Shown: positions 1-9,373, counted from the first letter of the stretch. The stretch: DNA of 11,594 nt from Monoraphidium neglectum (GCF_000611645.1 NW_014012890.1:4449-16042); one strand, 5' to 3'. Numbers and translations are program-made. Notes: generated from the letters alone by a model not told the origin.

Positions 1-105
1 CCGTGAGGCGGTGCGGCGGCCGCCGCTGCAGCCCGGCCGGCGCAGAGGCACGCGGGTCGTCCGGGTCGTCGTACACAGTGCGTCGTCGCGGCGGCAGCAG
101 CTGCA

Positions 106-141
<36 letters not shown>

Positions 142-315
142 CGGCCCCGCCCTGGCTGAACTCAGGGAACCACGAGGGCTCCTCTACCGGATTGAAGTCG
201 ACCAGGGTCTGGCACGCCACAACGCTGTGGCGCATTGCGGGGGTTTGCGGCTGCGGCGTGGGCTGCGGCGCGGGCGGGGGCGTCTGCTGCTGCTGCTGCT
301 GCTGGGCCTGTTGGG

Positions 316-349
<34 letters not shown>

Positions 350-3329
350 CGGTGTATGCTGCGGTGTCGGCTGCTGTGCATGTGCCTGCTGATGCTGGGT
401 TGATGACGACTGGTGCTCTGCCTGCTGCGTTTTGGGGGTGGACGGCTGCTGCTGCTGCGGCTGCTGTTGTTGGTGTGCCGATGGTGGGGTTGCCTGTACT
501 TGCTGCTGCGGTGGGGCGACCTGCTGCGGTTGCTGCTGCTGCTGCTGCTGCTGATGCAGCAGAGGCGCCGGCTGGGCACCCCCAAGCCCCAGGGGGTGGT
601 TCTGTGTTGCCGGGTGCCCGGCCCTGCTGCTTGACAGCGGGCTGTACAGCGGCCGGCTGCCACTTGGCTGCTGCTTTGACGCATAAGCAGACGGCCCAGA
701 CCCTGGACCTATCCCAGGCAACTGCTGCTGCTGCTGCTGCACCAGCTCCTGCTGCTGCTGCTGCTGCTGCTGCGGGTACTGGGCGCCCCGGAGCGGCGAA
801 GGGTGCGTTGTCACGACAGCAGCCGCGTCGCCGCCGCCGCGGCCCACGTAGAAGGATCCATTCGCGATGGGGGGAGCGCCCCGTTCGCCGCCCGGCGTCC
901 CTGGCGCCAGCCGTTTGGGGCTGGCCCGCGCGGTCCCCTGCTGGGACTGCTGCTGCAACGCCGCCAACGCCCCTCCTGCACGCACACCGGCCTGCTGCTG
1001 CGCGGCCGCGCTTGCGCGAGCCGCGGCCGCGGCCGACTGCTGTCCCGCCTGCTGCTGCGCAGCGAAGGCGGCGCCGTTGGCCGCGCGCACGGGGCCAGCG
1101 GCGAACAACGCCGTCCCGCTTGTTGCAAAGCCCAACGATCCCAGCGGGGGCTGAGGGTGCGACGGCGGGGTCTCCGCCACAAACGGGTGCTTGAGCAGCC
1201 GCGTGGCGCTCGCCCGGTCCCTTGCAACCCTGCGGCGGAGAGGTGGGGCAATGCTTCAGGCATTTCGCTGTCTACCATGCACCGATCTGCAACGCCCTCG
1301 GTCAGCAGCTTCCCACATCGCCCCCCCCCTTCATACGGTTCCCTCAGGCATGGGCGCCCCCACCTGTTAAAGCACATCAGCAAAAAGTCCTTGGCCTGCG
1401 GCGACAGGTGCTCAGGGATCGGCGGCGGGTCCTTGCTGCTCGCAATCTGGAACATCGCCGCGACTGGGGCCGCGTAGTTGCTCCACGGCGGCTTGCCGGT
1501 TGCCATCTCAATCACGGTGCAGCCCACAGACCAGATGTCGGCAGGGCGGCCGTGGCCAGTCTGCTTGATCACCTGGTGTGTGTGTGTGTGTGTGTGTATA
1601 CATGTGTGGGTGCGTGTTGTGTGTGTATATGTGCGTGTGTGTGTGTGTGTATGTGTGAGGAATAAAGCGGCTGCGCATGTGCAAAGGACGCGAGATGTCA
1701 TGCGTAAGCGACACGCCTTGACGCCTCGCATGACGCCGGTGTGTGCCTGCAGCTGCCCAGTCACACCACATAACAACCTGGGCGTTCGCGCCGCAAAAAA
1801 GCTCACACACACACAAACACACACACACACACACACGCACACACATCAGCAAGCACTGGTAGGCGCCCAGCGCCAGTGCGTGCCTGGGCAACCCATTGAA
1901 CCCACCTCTGGCGCCATCCAGTACGGCGTCCCGCGGATGCTGTTGCAGCCCGCCCCGATGGTGGCCAGGTCCTCAATCGTTTTCGACGCCCCAAAGTCTG
2001 CCAGCTTGACCGTGGAGCCCTTGTCAACCAGGATGTTGGCTCCCTGCGTGTGTGTGTGTGTGTGTGGGGGGGGGGGGGAGGTGGACGACAATACAAAGCG
2101 AGTGTGTGAAAAGCCCAGGGAAGACGGCAGATTGTGGACTGCAGTTTGCAAAGGACGACTCCCATGAAGCGTTCCCGTCTGCAGCGGCTACTTCCCCTGC
2201 TGCCCCAAGCCGCCTTGCGGACCCATCTGTCGGCCCTCCGCTGACACATGCACGCATGCACACAACACGCGCGCACACATGCGCCGCACCTTGATGTCCC
2301 GGTGCACATGGCCGCCCGCGTGGAGGTACTCCAGCCCCCGCAGGATCTGGCGCGTGTACACGCGGATCACAGCCTCCTGGAACGGCCCAAACTTTGCCAG
2401 CAGGCTGGCGATGCTGCCGCCGTGGACATACTCCAGGAAGATGTACATCGAATCTGGCGTGCGGTCCGTCCCGAGGTACTGCACGATGTTCTCGTGCTTC
2501 AGCTTCTGCAGCATGGCCAGCTCCCCCTGCAGCGCCTTGATGTGCTCCGACACATGGCCCTGCAGCGCCTCGTCGCGCGCGATAGACACCTGCGGGGCGG
2601 ACGCGGCGGGCGCGACGAGCGGGGCGGCGGGGACTGGATGCGCGCCGCGGAATGCACCGCCGGCCGGCACGACGACGGCTGCCGCAGGCAGCAAACAAGC
2701 CACCCTCGCCTCGCTCACGGCGTGTTGTTTGCGTGCAAATCATGTGGTAGCTGCCAGAGGGTTGCCTCGCAGCCACAGTGCCGCGCGCCCCGTGCACGCA
2801 CCTGCTTGACTGCGATGATCTCGCCGGTCAGGTTGTTGAGGCCGGTGAACACGCGCCCAAATGCACCGATGCCGATCAGCTCCCCTTTCGTCCAACTGAA
2901 TGGGGGCTGCGGAGGCTTAGGCTCCGCATCGGCGAGCGCGGTGGCCCCGCCGTCAGCGTCGCCGTCCGGCGGCTGCGCGGCTCCCGCAGGAATGCGCCAT
3001 CCATCGTCCCCGTTGCCGCCGCCTCCGCCGGCGAGTGGCCCGCAGGCGCCGCCGTCGGCCGCTGGCAGCACCGTCCCGGCAGGTGGGGCGTCGCCGCTCG
3101 CGGCCGCGGCAGGCGCCGCCGCCGCGGTTGCCGCAGCCAATCGCCGTTCTGGCGACCGCGAGGACGACGAGGCGCGCTTGTGCGCCTCGCCGCTGCCGCC
3201 GACGTGCAGCTGATGCAGGCGTTCAGCCGCATAAACAGGCGGCGCGAGCTCGCTTGCGTGCATGCGCGGCGGGCCTCGTGGGCCCCGAGGTGGCAGGTCC
3301 ACGTCGATCATACTGCATAGGTTGCCCAT
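1..3329 (-). CDS. ANP/NPK1-like MAP kinase kinase kinase, 3' end outside window
   Basis: This is a Ser/Thr kinase that should phosphorylate MAP kinase kinases in a plant-type ANP/NPK1 (MEKK-like) cascade. Exons, as deduced: 3329-2802, 2589-2290, 2043-1906, 1572-1364 and 1229-1 (open, no stop); about 801 residues are visible. The kinase domain spans about residues 147-409: glycine loop GIGAFG at 153-158, ATP-binding Lys175, helix-C Glu199, catalytic HRDIK at 272-276, Asn279, DFG at 292-294, GTPYWMAPE at 314-322, ADIWSVGC at 333-340, and LLKHPF closing the domain. All catalytic residues are present, so it should be active. The protein starts MGNLCS, a myristoylation plus palmitoylation pattern. 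Residues 60-140 are Ala/Gly-rich. The tail after 410 is Gln/Pro-rich with runs of 6 to 11 Gln and a Gly11 run. The ATG at 3329 has G at -3 and +4. Kinase identity is firm; exact substrate and ANP assignment are inferred. Confidence 0.9.
284..772 (-). repeat. CAG-rich region encoding five polyglutamine runs
   Basis: Within the last visible MAP3K exon, CAG/CAA codons give Gln runs at 284-304 (7), 317-349 (11), 530-553 (8), 723-740 (6) and 749-772 (8). Most units are pure CAG with rare CAA, which favours slippage. Between them are Pro-, Thr- and His-containing spacers. On the plus strand the same tract produces artefactual Leu, Ala or Cys reading frames. Confidence 0.95.
1230..1363 (-). other. 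MAP3K intron 4
   Basis: This 134-base intron has donor GTGGGG after AAC AG and a pyrimidine-rich acceptor ending CCGCAG at 1230. The phase is 2, and the join gives [20 protein letters not shown], the correct length for kinase subdomain XI. A second AG nine bases further into the exon (1221) would also keep the frame but drops three residues that the family normally has. A run of nine C lies inside. No in-frame stop is met if the intron is read through from exon 4. Confidence 0.8.
1576..1657. repeat. Imperfect (GT)n microsatellite
   Basis: The plus strand reads GT x 11 from 1576 to 1597, then interrupted GT/AT units to 1657. It lies in MAP3K intron 3, where it reads as CA on the transcript and abuts the 3' splice site. 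Confidence 0.95.
1804..1845. repeat. (CA)n microsatellite
   Basis: The plus strand reads CA with two small interruptions (AAAC at about 1815 and GC at about 1837). It reads as GT on the transcript, near the 5' end of MAP3K intron 3, and is complementary to the repeat at 1576-1657. Confidence 0.95.
2044..2289 (-). other. MAP3K intron 2, GT-rich 5' end and (AC)n-C13 at the acceptor
   Basis: This intron lies between the HRDIK exon and the activation-segment exon, in phase 0. The donor is GTGCGG and the acceptor GCAG. Read in the sense direction, the first 50 bases are rich in TGTG/GCGTG. The last 35 are a run of 13 C, then about nine AC units, ending directly at the acceptor. The join restores the expected HRDIK-GANIL sequence. 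Confidence 0.85.
2048..2078. repeat. (GT)9 followed by G13
   Basis: The plus strand has nine GT units (2048-2065) followed by 13 G (2066-2078). On the transcript this is a C13-(AC)9 tract that ends just before the acceptor of MAP3K intron 2. Confidence 0.95.
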
Positions 3330-4254
3330 GTCTCAAGCTTTTGCGGCTAGGCCCCGTAGGGCCCCCGCGCCGGTGTCTCGGCCCTTGCTAAACAAGCTTC
3401 AACAACGCCAGGGCCCTGCCGCCCGGCTGCTTTGCAATCAAAGCGATCCACTAAATATGACCGAGCGATGAAGGCTGTGCCTCGCAAAAAACGTCCTTCA
3501 ACAACCGCACGGCGCTCCGGGCGATGTAACGTGCGCGAGCCCTAGCTCATACTCTAGCAAGCACTCTTGTTCACACAAGCCGACATTTGAGCTACGCTGC
3601 AGGCCGTCTGGGCCCTGGCTGGCAGATCGGTGTTTGACTCGGGCAGGGAATGCAGCGCACTGCATGTAATTGATTTTAGTGAGAACAAAGCTGTCCGGTC
3701 GCCTAGTTCCATTTGGCACCTGCCACTTGTGCGCGCGGCGGGGCTTGCTCCTGGTCACTGCACCAGACAGCTGCTCCCATGCCTTTCGACAGTGCGCCCG
3801 CACCGTGCTGTCGGAGGTGCCACACGCCCGCTCACATGCGCGTGCAAAGTGACCATGACAGAGTCCATTATCCTACTTTTAGGCAGGCCCGGGCGGGCCT
3901 ACATGCAGCTGGAAATGGGGGCGGGATGTTGCGGACGCAGCACCGCCGAGTGCGGCACAAGAATATATGATCCAGTGGACATCCCATGCATCGCCGCCCG
4001 CTGCCGTTGCGACTGTGTGCGTGTGCTAATGAGCCATGCCCTCTTTCAATGGCACCGGTCGCGCTTCGAGCGCACCCCCTGGGTGACAGGGACCATGAGC
4101 TTTGGTGCCCGCCTGGTGGCATGCCCATGGATGGCCAGGCAACTGAATGTAAGCTTGTGTTTACAGCAAGCACGGCCTTGAGTGAGTGCAGGCGTATGAT
4201 ACGAAAGGAAAGAAGAAGATGACAGGCAGACACTGATGTCGAGAATGCGTGGAG
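3330..4254. other. Intergenic: MAP3K upstream region and ELP2 3' region
   Basis: No protein gene is supported here. Open frames on the plus strand lack similarity to anything I recognise, and the longest (3630-4181) begins with GTG. The part near 3330-3500 should carry the MAP3K promoter and leader; an AT-rich TCATATTT (sense) lies about 125 bases before the ATG but is weak as a TATA box. The part near 4160-4254 is the ELP2 3' untranslated region. An imperfect GC-rich palindrome sits at 3881-3900. Confidence 0.6.
4161..4165 (-). terminator. TGTAA polyadenylation signal of ELP2
   Basis: The minus strand reads TGTAA 90 bases after the ELP2 stop codon. TGTAA is the usual polyadenylation signal of chlorophyte green algae, and this distance is typical. 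It is a five-base match, so chance cannot be excluded, but strand and place fit. Confidence 0.6.
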
Positions 4255-7200
4255 CTACTTGGAGTCCGCCGCCTGCGCGCCATCGACCTCATAAACCCGC
4301 ACCGCATGGTCGTCCCCGCACGACGCCAGCAGCGGGCCCGCGCCAGCATCGCCGCCCGCGGGCGCCCACGCGACGCGCCGCACCGCCGCCGCGTGCGCGC
4401 CGCCCGGCGGCGCGGACCACAGGCGCCGCGGCGCGTCGGGGCCCGCCGCGGCGCCCGTGGACCACAGCTCAACGCCGCCGTCCTCTAGACCGACCGCCAA
4501 CACATGCGCCGCGCCCGCCCTGTCGCCAGCAGTGACGTGCGCCGGAGCGAGCGCGACGGCCGTCACCGGGCACGGGAACTGCGGCAATGTGCGGATGGGC
4601 TGCGCAGAGGGGACGTCGTCGCCGTCCACCGCCCACACCTTCACAGTGTGGTCGCGGGAGCAGGTGGCGAAGCAGCTGCGGGGAGATGCGGCGCACGATG
4701 CGGGGGCGTGGGTGAGGGGAGTGCAGTGGGGCGTGCGCCTTGCCGGGGGGGAGGGGGCCAGATGAAACGGCTTCATCTACCAGTCAAGGCAGCGGCGCTG
4801 CAAGTATGAGCAGGGCCAGACTCGCTAGTGACTGTGCAGTGAGACTTTTCCGCGCGGGCGCGCACGAGCGCGACACGACGCGCGGGTCATGCAGCAAGCG
4901 GCTCGGAAAGCAGCGCGCCCCACCTCTCGTCGTGCGCCCAGGACACGCCCCAGATGATGCGCGCGTGTGCCGCCTTGGCCCGCGCCGCGAGCTCAAACCG
5001 AACGTCCTCATCCTGCCGCTGCCCGCCGCCCTTGCCGCCCTCGCCGCCCCCCAAGCCGCCGCCGCTCCCACCGCCCCTCACGACGCGCCACACCGAGAAG
5101 CTCCTGTCCCTCGACCCCGCCAGCAGCAGCCGCCCGCTCGGCGAGAACGCGAGCTGCGTCACCGTCAGCGCGTGCACCGGCAGCTGCGCGAGCGCCCGCC
5201 AGCTGCCGACCTCCCAAACCCACACCGCTGCGGCCGCTGCGCCCTGCGCCTTGCAGGCCGACGCAATCAGGCGCCCGTCGGGCGACGCGGAGGCGCAGTA
5301 CACGTCGTTCCCGTGGCCGTACAGCTTCCGCACCTCCGGCCACAGCGTGTTCTGCGCGAGGTGCTCCTCGAGCGGCGGGCCGTGCGCGACGCCGGGCGTG
5401 GCGCGGGGCAGCATGTCGGGGCCTTCAGGGTATTCGCAGACGCCGACAAGCCCAGGCAGGCCACCGCCGCCGTCGGGCGCGCCTGCAGCTGAATGCGGCG
5501 CCGGATCCTCTAGGAATACCGCCTTGTTGCTGAGCGCGAGCGCCCCGACCGCGGCGCCGAGGGCGCGCGGGCGCCGCCGCTGCCGCTGAATCGGCGTGCC
5601 GGGCGCACGCGGGGCGGCGGGGTCGCGGCCGCGCGCGAGGTCCAGTGTGTCCAAGAACGCGAGGGGGGCCTCGAAAACGCGCAGCACCTTCTCCTCGCTG
5701 CCAGTCACGTACATGAAGCCCTCCTCCCCACCGCCGCCGCCGCCTCCACCCCCGTCCGGGCTGGCCTCCTCACCCGCGGCCCCGGCCGCGGCGGGCACGG
5801 CCGCGCGCGTGGGTATGCCGGCGATGCAGCTGAAGTCGTGGCCGTGCACCTGCGTGCGCGCCAGCTCGCACCACCGCCCGCCGACGTCCGTGAAGAGCCG
5901 CGCCGTCTGGTCCGCCGACGCCGTCTGCAGGCAGCGGCCGTCGGCGCCCCAGCACGCGTCCACGACGGGCCCAAAGTGGCCGCCGCACGCGTGCCGCGGC
6001 AGCCACGCGGCGGCGGCGCCGCCGCCTGCTGCCCCGTCATCCCCCTCCTCGTCCCCGCGCTGCTCCGTCCACAGGTGCAGAGCCCCTGTGAAGCCATGCG
6101 CCAGGATGCGCCGCCCATCCGGCGAGAAGGCCCCCCCATAGTACCCCAGGCACGTCGCCCCCGCGTCCCCAACCGATGCCTCTGACAGCCACAGGCCGCT
6201 CGCCTCGTCACAGCGCCAGATCAGCATGCTGCGGTCCTGAGACGCGCTCAGCAGGCACAGCGCGGCGCGGCGCGGTGGCGGCGGCGGCGCGCGCTGCTGC
6301 CCTTGCTGCTGCCCGTGCTGCTGCCCCACCTGCTGCTGCCCCTGCAGCGGCCGCCAGCAGACCGAGTGCACCCAGTCTTCGTGGCCGATCAGCAGCGCCT
6401 CAAGGCTGCACCAAAGCGTGTCGCCCGCGGCGGTGACGTGGGGCCGCGGCGCGTAGCGGGAGATGAGCTGCGCCAGGCCGCCGTCGGCGCCGCCGGGGGC
6501 CGCCTCTGCGGCGGCGCCGCTGAGTGTGCTGCTGCCGCGGCCGATGCGCCATATCCGGGCATACCTGTGAGCATTTTGCGAAAAGGGATTTCAGATAGGT
6601 CCATCCCCGTGAAGCAATTCGAATGACGAGCCAGAATGCCAAGAGTAGCAGGGTGCAGCACCTCCACAAAGCCGCGGGAGCCAGGAGCCGTCATCGACTA
6701 GCTAAGCGTGCCTGCCGCCCCCTGCTCGGCGCGCCCAAGCCGCACCCGCGCCCCTCACCTGTCCTGGCTCGCGCTGGCCAGCAGCAGCACCTCCTGCCCC
6801 TCCGCCGTGCCGCCATCGCCATCTTCGCCACTGCCACCGCCGGCGCCGGCGCCAGCGCCGCCCTCGCCGTCCGCGCGGGCCGCCGGCGACTGCGCCTCCC
6901 TGGCGACCGTGAACGCCACCGACCGCACCCAGTTTTCATGCCCAGTCAGCTTGCATTGAAGTTGGAACTCGCCGCCCGGCGGCCGCACGTGCAGCCGCAC
7001 GGCGTTGTCCGCGCCGCCGCTCGCGAGCAGCAGCCAGCCGGGGGCGCCGGGCACAGCCGCAAAGTCGGCGCACAGCTGCGTCTGCGTGCCGACGTGGATA
7101 CGCTGCTGCAGCTGCCAGGCGGGCGCGCCAAACGCGGCCGCAAGATCTTCGGGCGCTGCCGGCTGTGTGGGGGCCGAGTCTGCTTCAGGCAGGTGATCTG

Positions 7201-8240
7201 GGCGGCACGCCCAGATCAAGAGATCTGGGCCGCCCGAGGTGGCAGCCAGGAGGAAGCCGCCGCCGTCCAGGGGTTGCACCGCCAGGGACGTCACAGGTCG
7301 CTCGTGGCCCTGCGGGGCGCGTGTGTGTTGCGGGCGGTCGAGATGAGCGCAAGGCATTACTCATGGGCGCTCCTCGCCGCAGCCATGGGTGCCCTTGAGA
7401 GCAGCATGAAGCAGGATCGTCGCAGCTTGCGGGGATGCGATCGATCCAGGTGAGCAGCCCACCCAACTGACTTGCATCACAAATACCAAGTGTGCGCCCT
7501 GCGTGTGACCTCCTCACCTCTAGCGTGTGGAGGCACACCCACTGCGGCTGCTCGCCGTCCCCGCGCCACGCCCACACCCGCACGGTGTTGTCGGCAGCGC
7601 CCGACGCCAGCAGCCGGCAGCCGTGCCAGGCGCCGCAGCCTTCCAGGCGGCAGGGTGGACGCGCAAAGGCAATAGTGGACTCAGCAGACGGCATATTAAA
7701 TCCCACGGGGTTGCCTTGCTGGCAGCAGCGAGGTCAAACAACTTGGCAGTGCTACCCGCAGCTGCCTGGATGCGGCGCCCCCGAGTCGATTGAGGCTGGC
7801 TGAAATCAGGGGGGTTGTCAATACACCACCGTGGCCCAGTCTGATCACGCCTCACCTTCTGAGGGCAGCCACTTGACACAGTTTACGCGGCCCGAATGCC
7901 CCACCAGCGTCGCCACAGTCTCGTCGCGCTGCGGGGGCGGGCCGCGCGGCGGGAGGGCGGCGCAGCGTAAGAGCAAGCTGCCACCCCAGGCCATGGGTAG
8001 CCTGCAGCGCCGGCGCGCGGCATGCACGGGTGTAGCTGTCCCAGAGCAGGGTCCTGCAGCTTGCAGGGTGTCGCAGGCCCGCATCGCTTGGCTGCGACGC
8101 GGATGGCTCACCTGGGGATCATAGATGCATACTGCAGATGCGCCGCCGTACGCAACCAGCCCTCCGCCCCCCTCGCCCCAGTGGAGCGCGTGGGCGACGC
8201 GGTTGCAGCCGCAGCTCACGAAGCGCGTCCGCAGCCGCAT
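4255..8240 (-). CDS. ELP2: Elongator complex subunit 2 (WD40 double propeller)
   Basis: ELP2 is the scaffold subunit of Elongator, which with ELP1 and the catalytic ELP3 starts cm5-type modification of wobble uridine 34 in tRNAs. Exons, as deduced: 8240-8112, 7928-7856, 7639-7518, 7309-6759, 6564-4924 and 4675-4255. The summed length is 979 codons ending in TAG, and all phases agree. About 13 WD40 blades are visible, for example GHSGRVNCVKW, GHENWVRSVAF with SASQDRYARIW, GHEDWVHSVCW, HGHDFSCIAG, LYGHGNDVY and SRDHTVKVWAV. The N-terminal GCNRVAHALHWG and the central GSEEKVLRVFEAPLAFL and TLWPEVRKLYGHGN are hallmarks of ELP2 rather than of general WD40 proteins. At 978 residues it exceeds the roughly 800-840 usual, owing to Gly/Ala/Gln-rich loops between blades. 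The start is the first ATG of the open frame, with A at -3. The exon 3 acceptor (GGAAG) is the weakest join. Confidence 0.93.
7195..7230. repeat. Three alternating copies of GATCTGGGC inside ELP2 exon 4
   Basis: GATCTGGGC occurs directly at 7195-7203 and 7222-7230 and inverted at 7209-7217. The inverted copy could pair with either neighbour, giving two exclusive hairpins with nine perfect pairs. It encodes the end of a WD blade (PDLLIW and RPDHLP on the sense strand). Confidence 0.85.
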
Positions 8241-9373
8241 GCTGAGCGGCGCGTCCGCCTTTGCTGGCACACGTGGGTGGGCGGCTGATGGCGTATGGGG
8301 CGGCGGCAGCGACGGCAGAGTGAGTGCCCAGGGCACTGCTGCCGGGGTGCGCAGCTGCTCAGCTCGCCGACGCGCAGCTGTGGCAATTTGTTATGGCCGC
8401 GGATGATTAAACGTGTTTTGTGATACCTTTGCGTCCACTTGAGCTGCGTGCGGCCGCCAAACTTGTGTGTATCAGATCCCGAGATCCAGGACCACCGCCT
8501 GCGGTGTTTTTATCTACTTTGAAACATCCCTAAAACTTATGCGCGGCAGTTTAGATCTGAGTGCTTGTTTGCACAGCTCACATGCACCTTGTGACGACAG
8601 CTGCATCCGCTGTGCGCAGCCGTGTTGCGGCCCCCGTGTGCAGCAGGCGGACCAGGTGGACAGAGTGATGCAACACCCGGTATCGAACCTCGCCGCAAGC
8701 ACAGGAGATGCGGTGGGGGCTCCTCATACTCACCCATGCTGCGCATGCAGAGGAGGTCGCGGCGGCGCACCCCTATCCGCGCCGGATTTACCCCGCCAGC
8801 GGCCCGTGATGCCTGGCACGCACCGCCATCAGGGCCATGGTATTGCCGTGGTGTCACGTGCTGCGGCTGCTGTGGCGGTCCCCAATTGGTCGCCTGATGC
8901 GTTGCTGCCTACCACCAGGTGTATGCACACGCATTGGGTCCGGAAACTCGCCGCATGCTTGTTGTCGGCCACGCCCGCTGCGTGCGCCGCAAGGTCTGAC
9001 CTGGCAGACCTCTCTGTTATTGTGTCAGACGGGGGCAGGCAGCATCTTCGTGTCAAGCAAAGGTGCTGTGGGGTTGCACACATGTACCATTGAATGCATT
9101 GCAGCTGCGCTTATGCCATGACGCTGCTGCTGCTGTACTCAGCTACAAAAAAGGCAATGGGCAACAAGTGATGTGTGGAGCCCTTCCGTTGCCCATGACC
9201 CGTCAACACCATCACAAAACAGCGACAGGCCCAAATCAAAGCTGAAGGAGGTTTGGAATTCAGGGAAGCTGGACAATTCTTCGAGCCCACGCGCAGCGCA
9301 CACAAAGAAAGCAGACCAGCGACCATGCACATTGACAGAATACCGGTGAGCACCACGACAAGCACGACATGAT
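8241..9373. other. Intergenic: ELP2 upstream region and RAP-gene 3' region
   Basis: I see no supported gene. Open frames exist on both strands, but none shows a recognisable domain and several start without ATG. The part next to ELP2 should hold its leader and promoter. An AT-rich GATAAAAAC (sense) lies near 8506-8514, and a CCCTAAAA telomere-like octamer (plus strand) at 8528-8535. No TGTAA signal was found on the minus strand downstream of the RAP-gene stop, so that 3' end is undefined. A lone tRNA box-B-like string at 8679-8689 is discussed under rejected items. Confidence 0.55.

Larger units (their letters stand above)
1573..1905 (-). other. MAP3K intron 3, long (GT)n near donor and (CA)n at acceptor
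   Basis: At 333 bases this is the longest intron in the window. The donor is GTGGGT directly after the APE motif and the acceptor is CCAG. In the sense direction a near-pure GT tract begins about 60 bases after the donor (1845-1804). A CA tract (1657-1576, with short interruptions) ends three bases before the intron end. Phase is 0 on both sides, and the join gives MAPE-VIKQTGH, as the kinase family expects. Confidence 0.85.

Noticed and set aside
235..1194. Long plus-strand open frame rich in Ala, and similar frames at 11-403 and 803-1477 rich in Leu, Cys or Arg
   Set aside because: They are the opposite strand of the CAG-rich MAP3K exon; the minus-strand frame continues a well-conserved kinase domain with correct splice joins.
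1221..1229. Alternative acceptor for MAP3K exon 5 (AAG at 1221)
   Set aside because: It lacks a good pyrimidine tract and removes three residues needed for normal spacing before the conserved Arg of subdomain XI.
4148..4152. Plus-strand TGTAA
   Set aside because: There is no supported plus-strand gene ending nearby; a five-base word is expected by chance.
3630..4181. Plus-strand open frame of 183 codons in the intergenic region
   Set aside because: It begins with GTG, shows no domain or usual codon pattern of the neighbouring genes, and overlaps the ELP2 3' region.
8241..8336. N-terminal extension of ELP2 by 32 residues
   Set aside because: The extension would need a GTG start; the first ATG at 8240 gives an N-terminus comparable to plant ELP2.
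8679..8689. Minus-strand match to tRNA box B (10 of 11 positions)
   Set aside because: T-stem pairing fails at two or more positions, the acceptor ends do not pair and box A is degenerate. A decayed tRNA-derived SINE is possible but not supported.
8467..9093. Plus-strand open frame of 208 codons between ELP2 and the RAP gene
   Set aside because: The start is GTG, the composition is scattered Cys and His, and no family is recognised; probably chance in GC-rich DNA.
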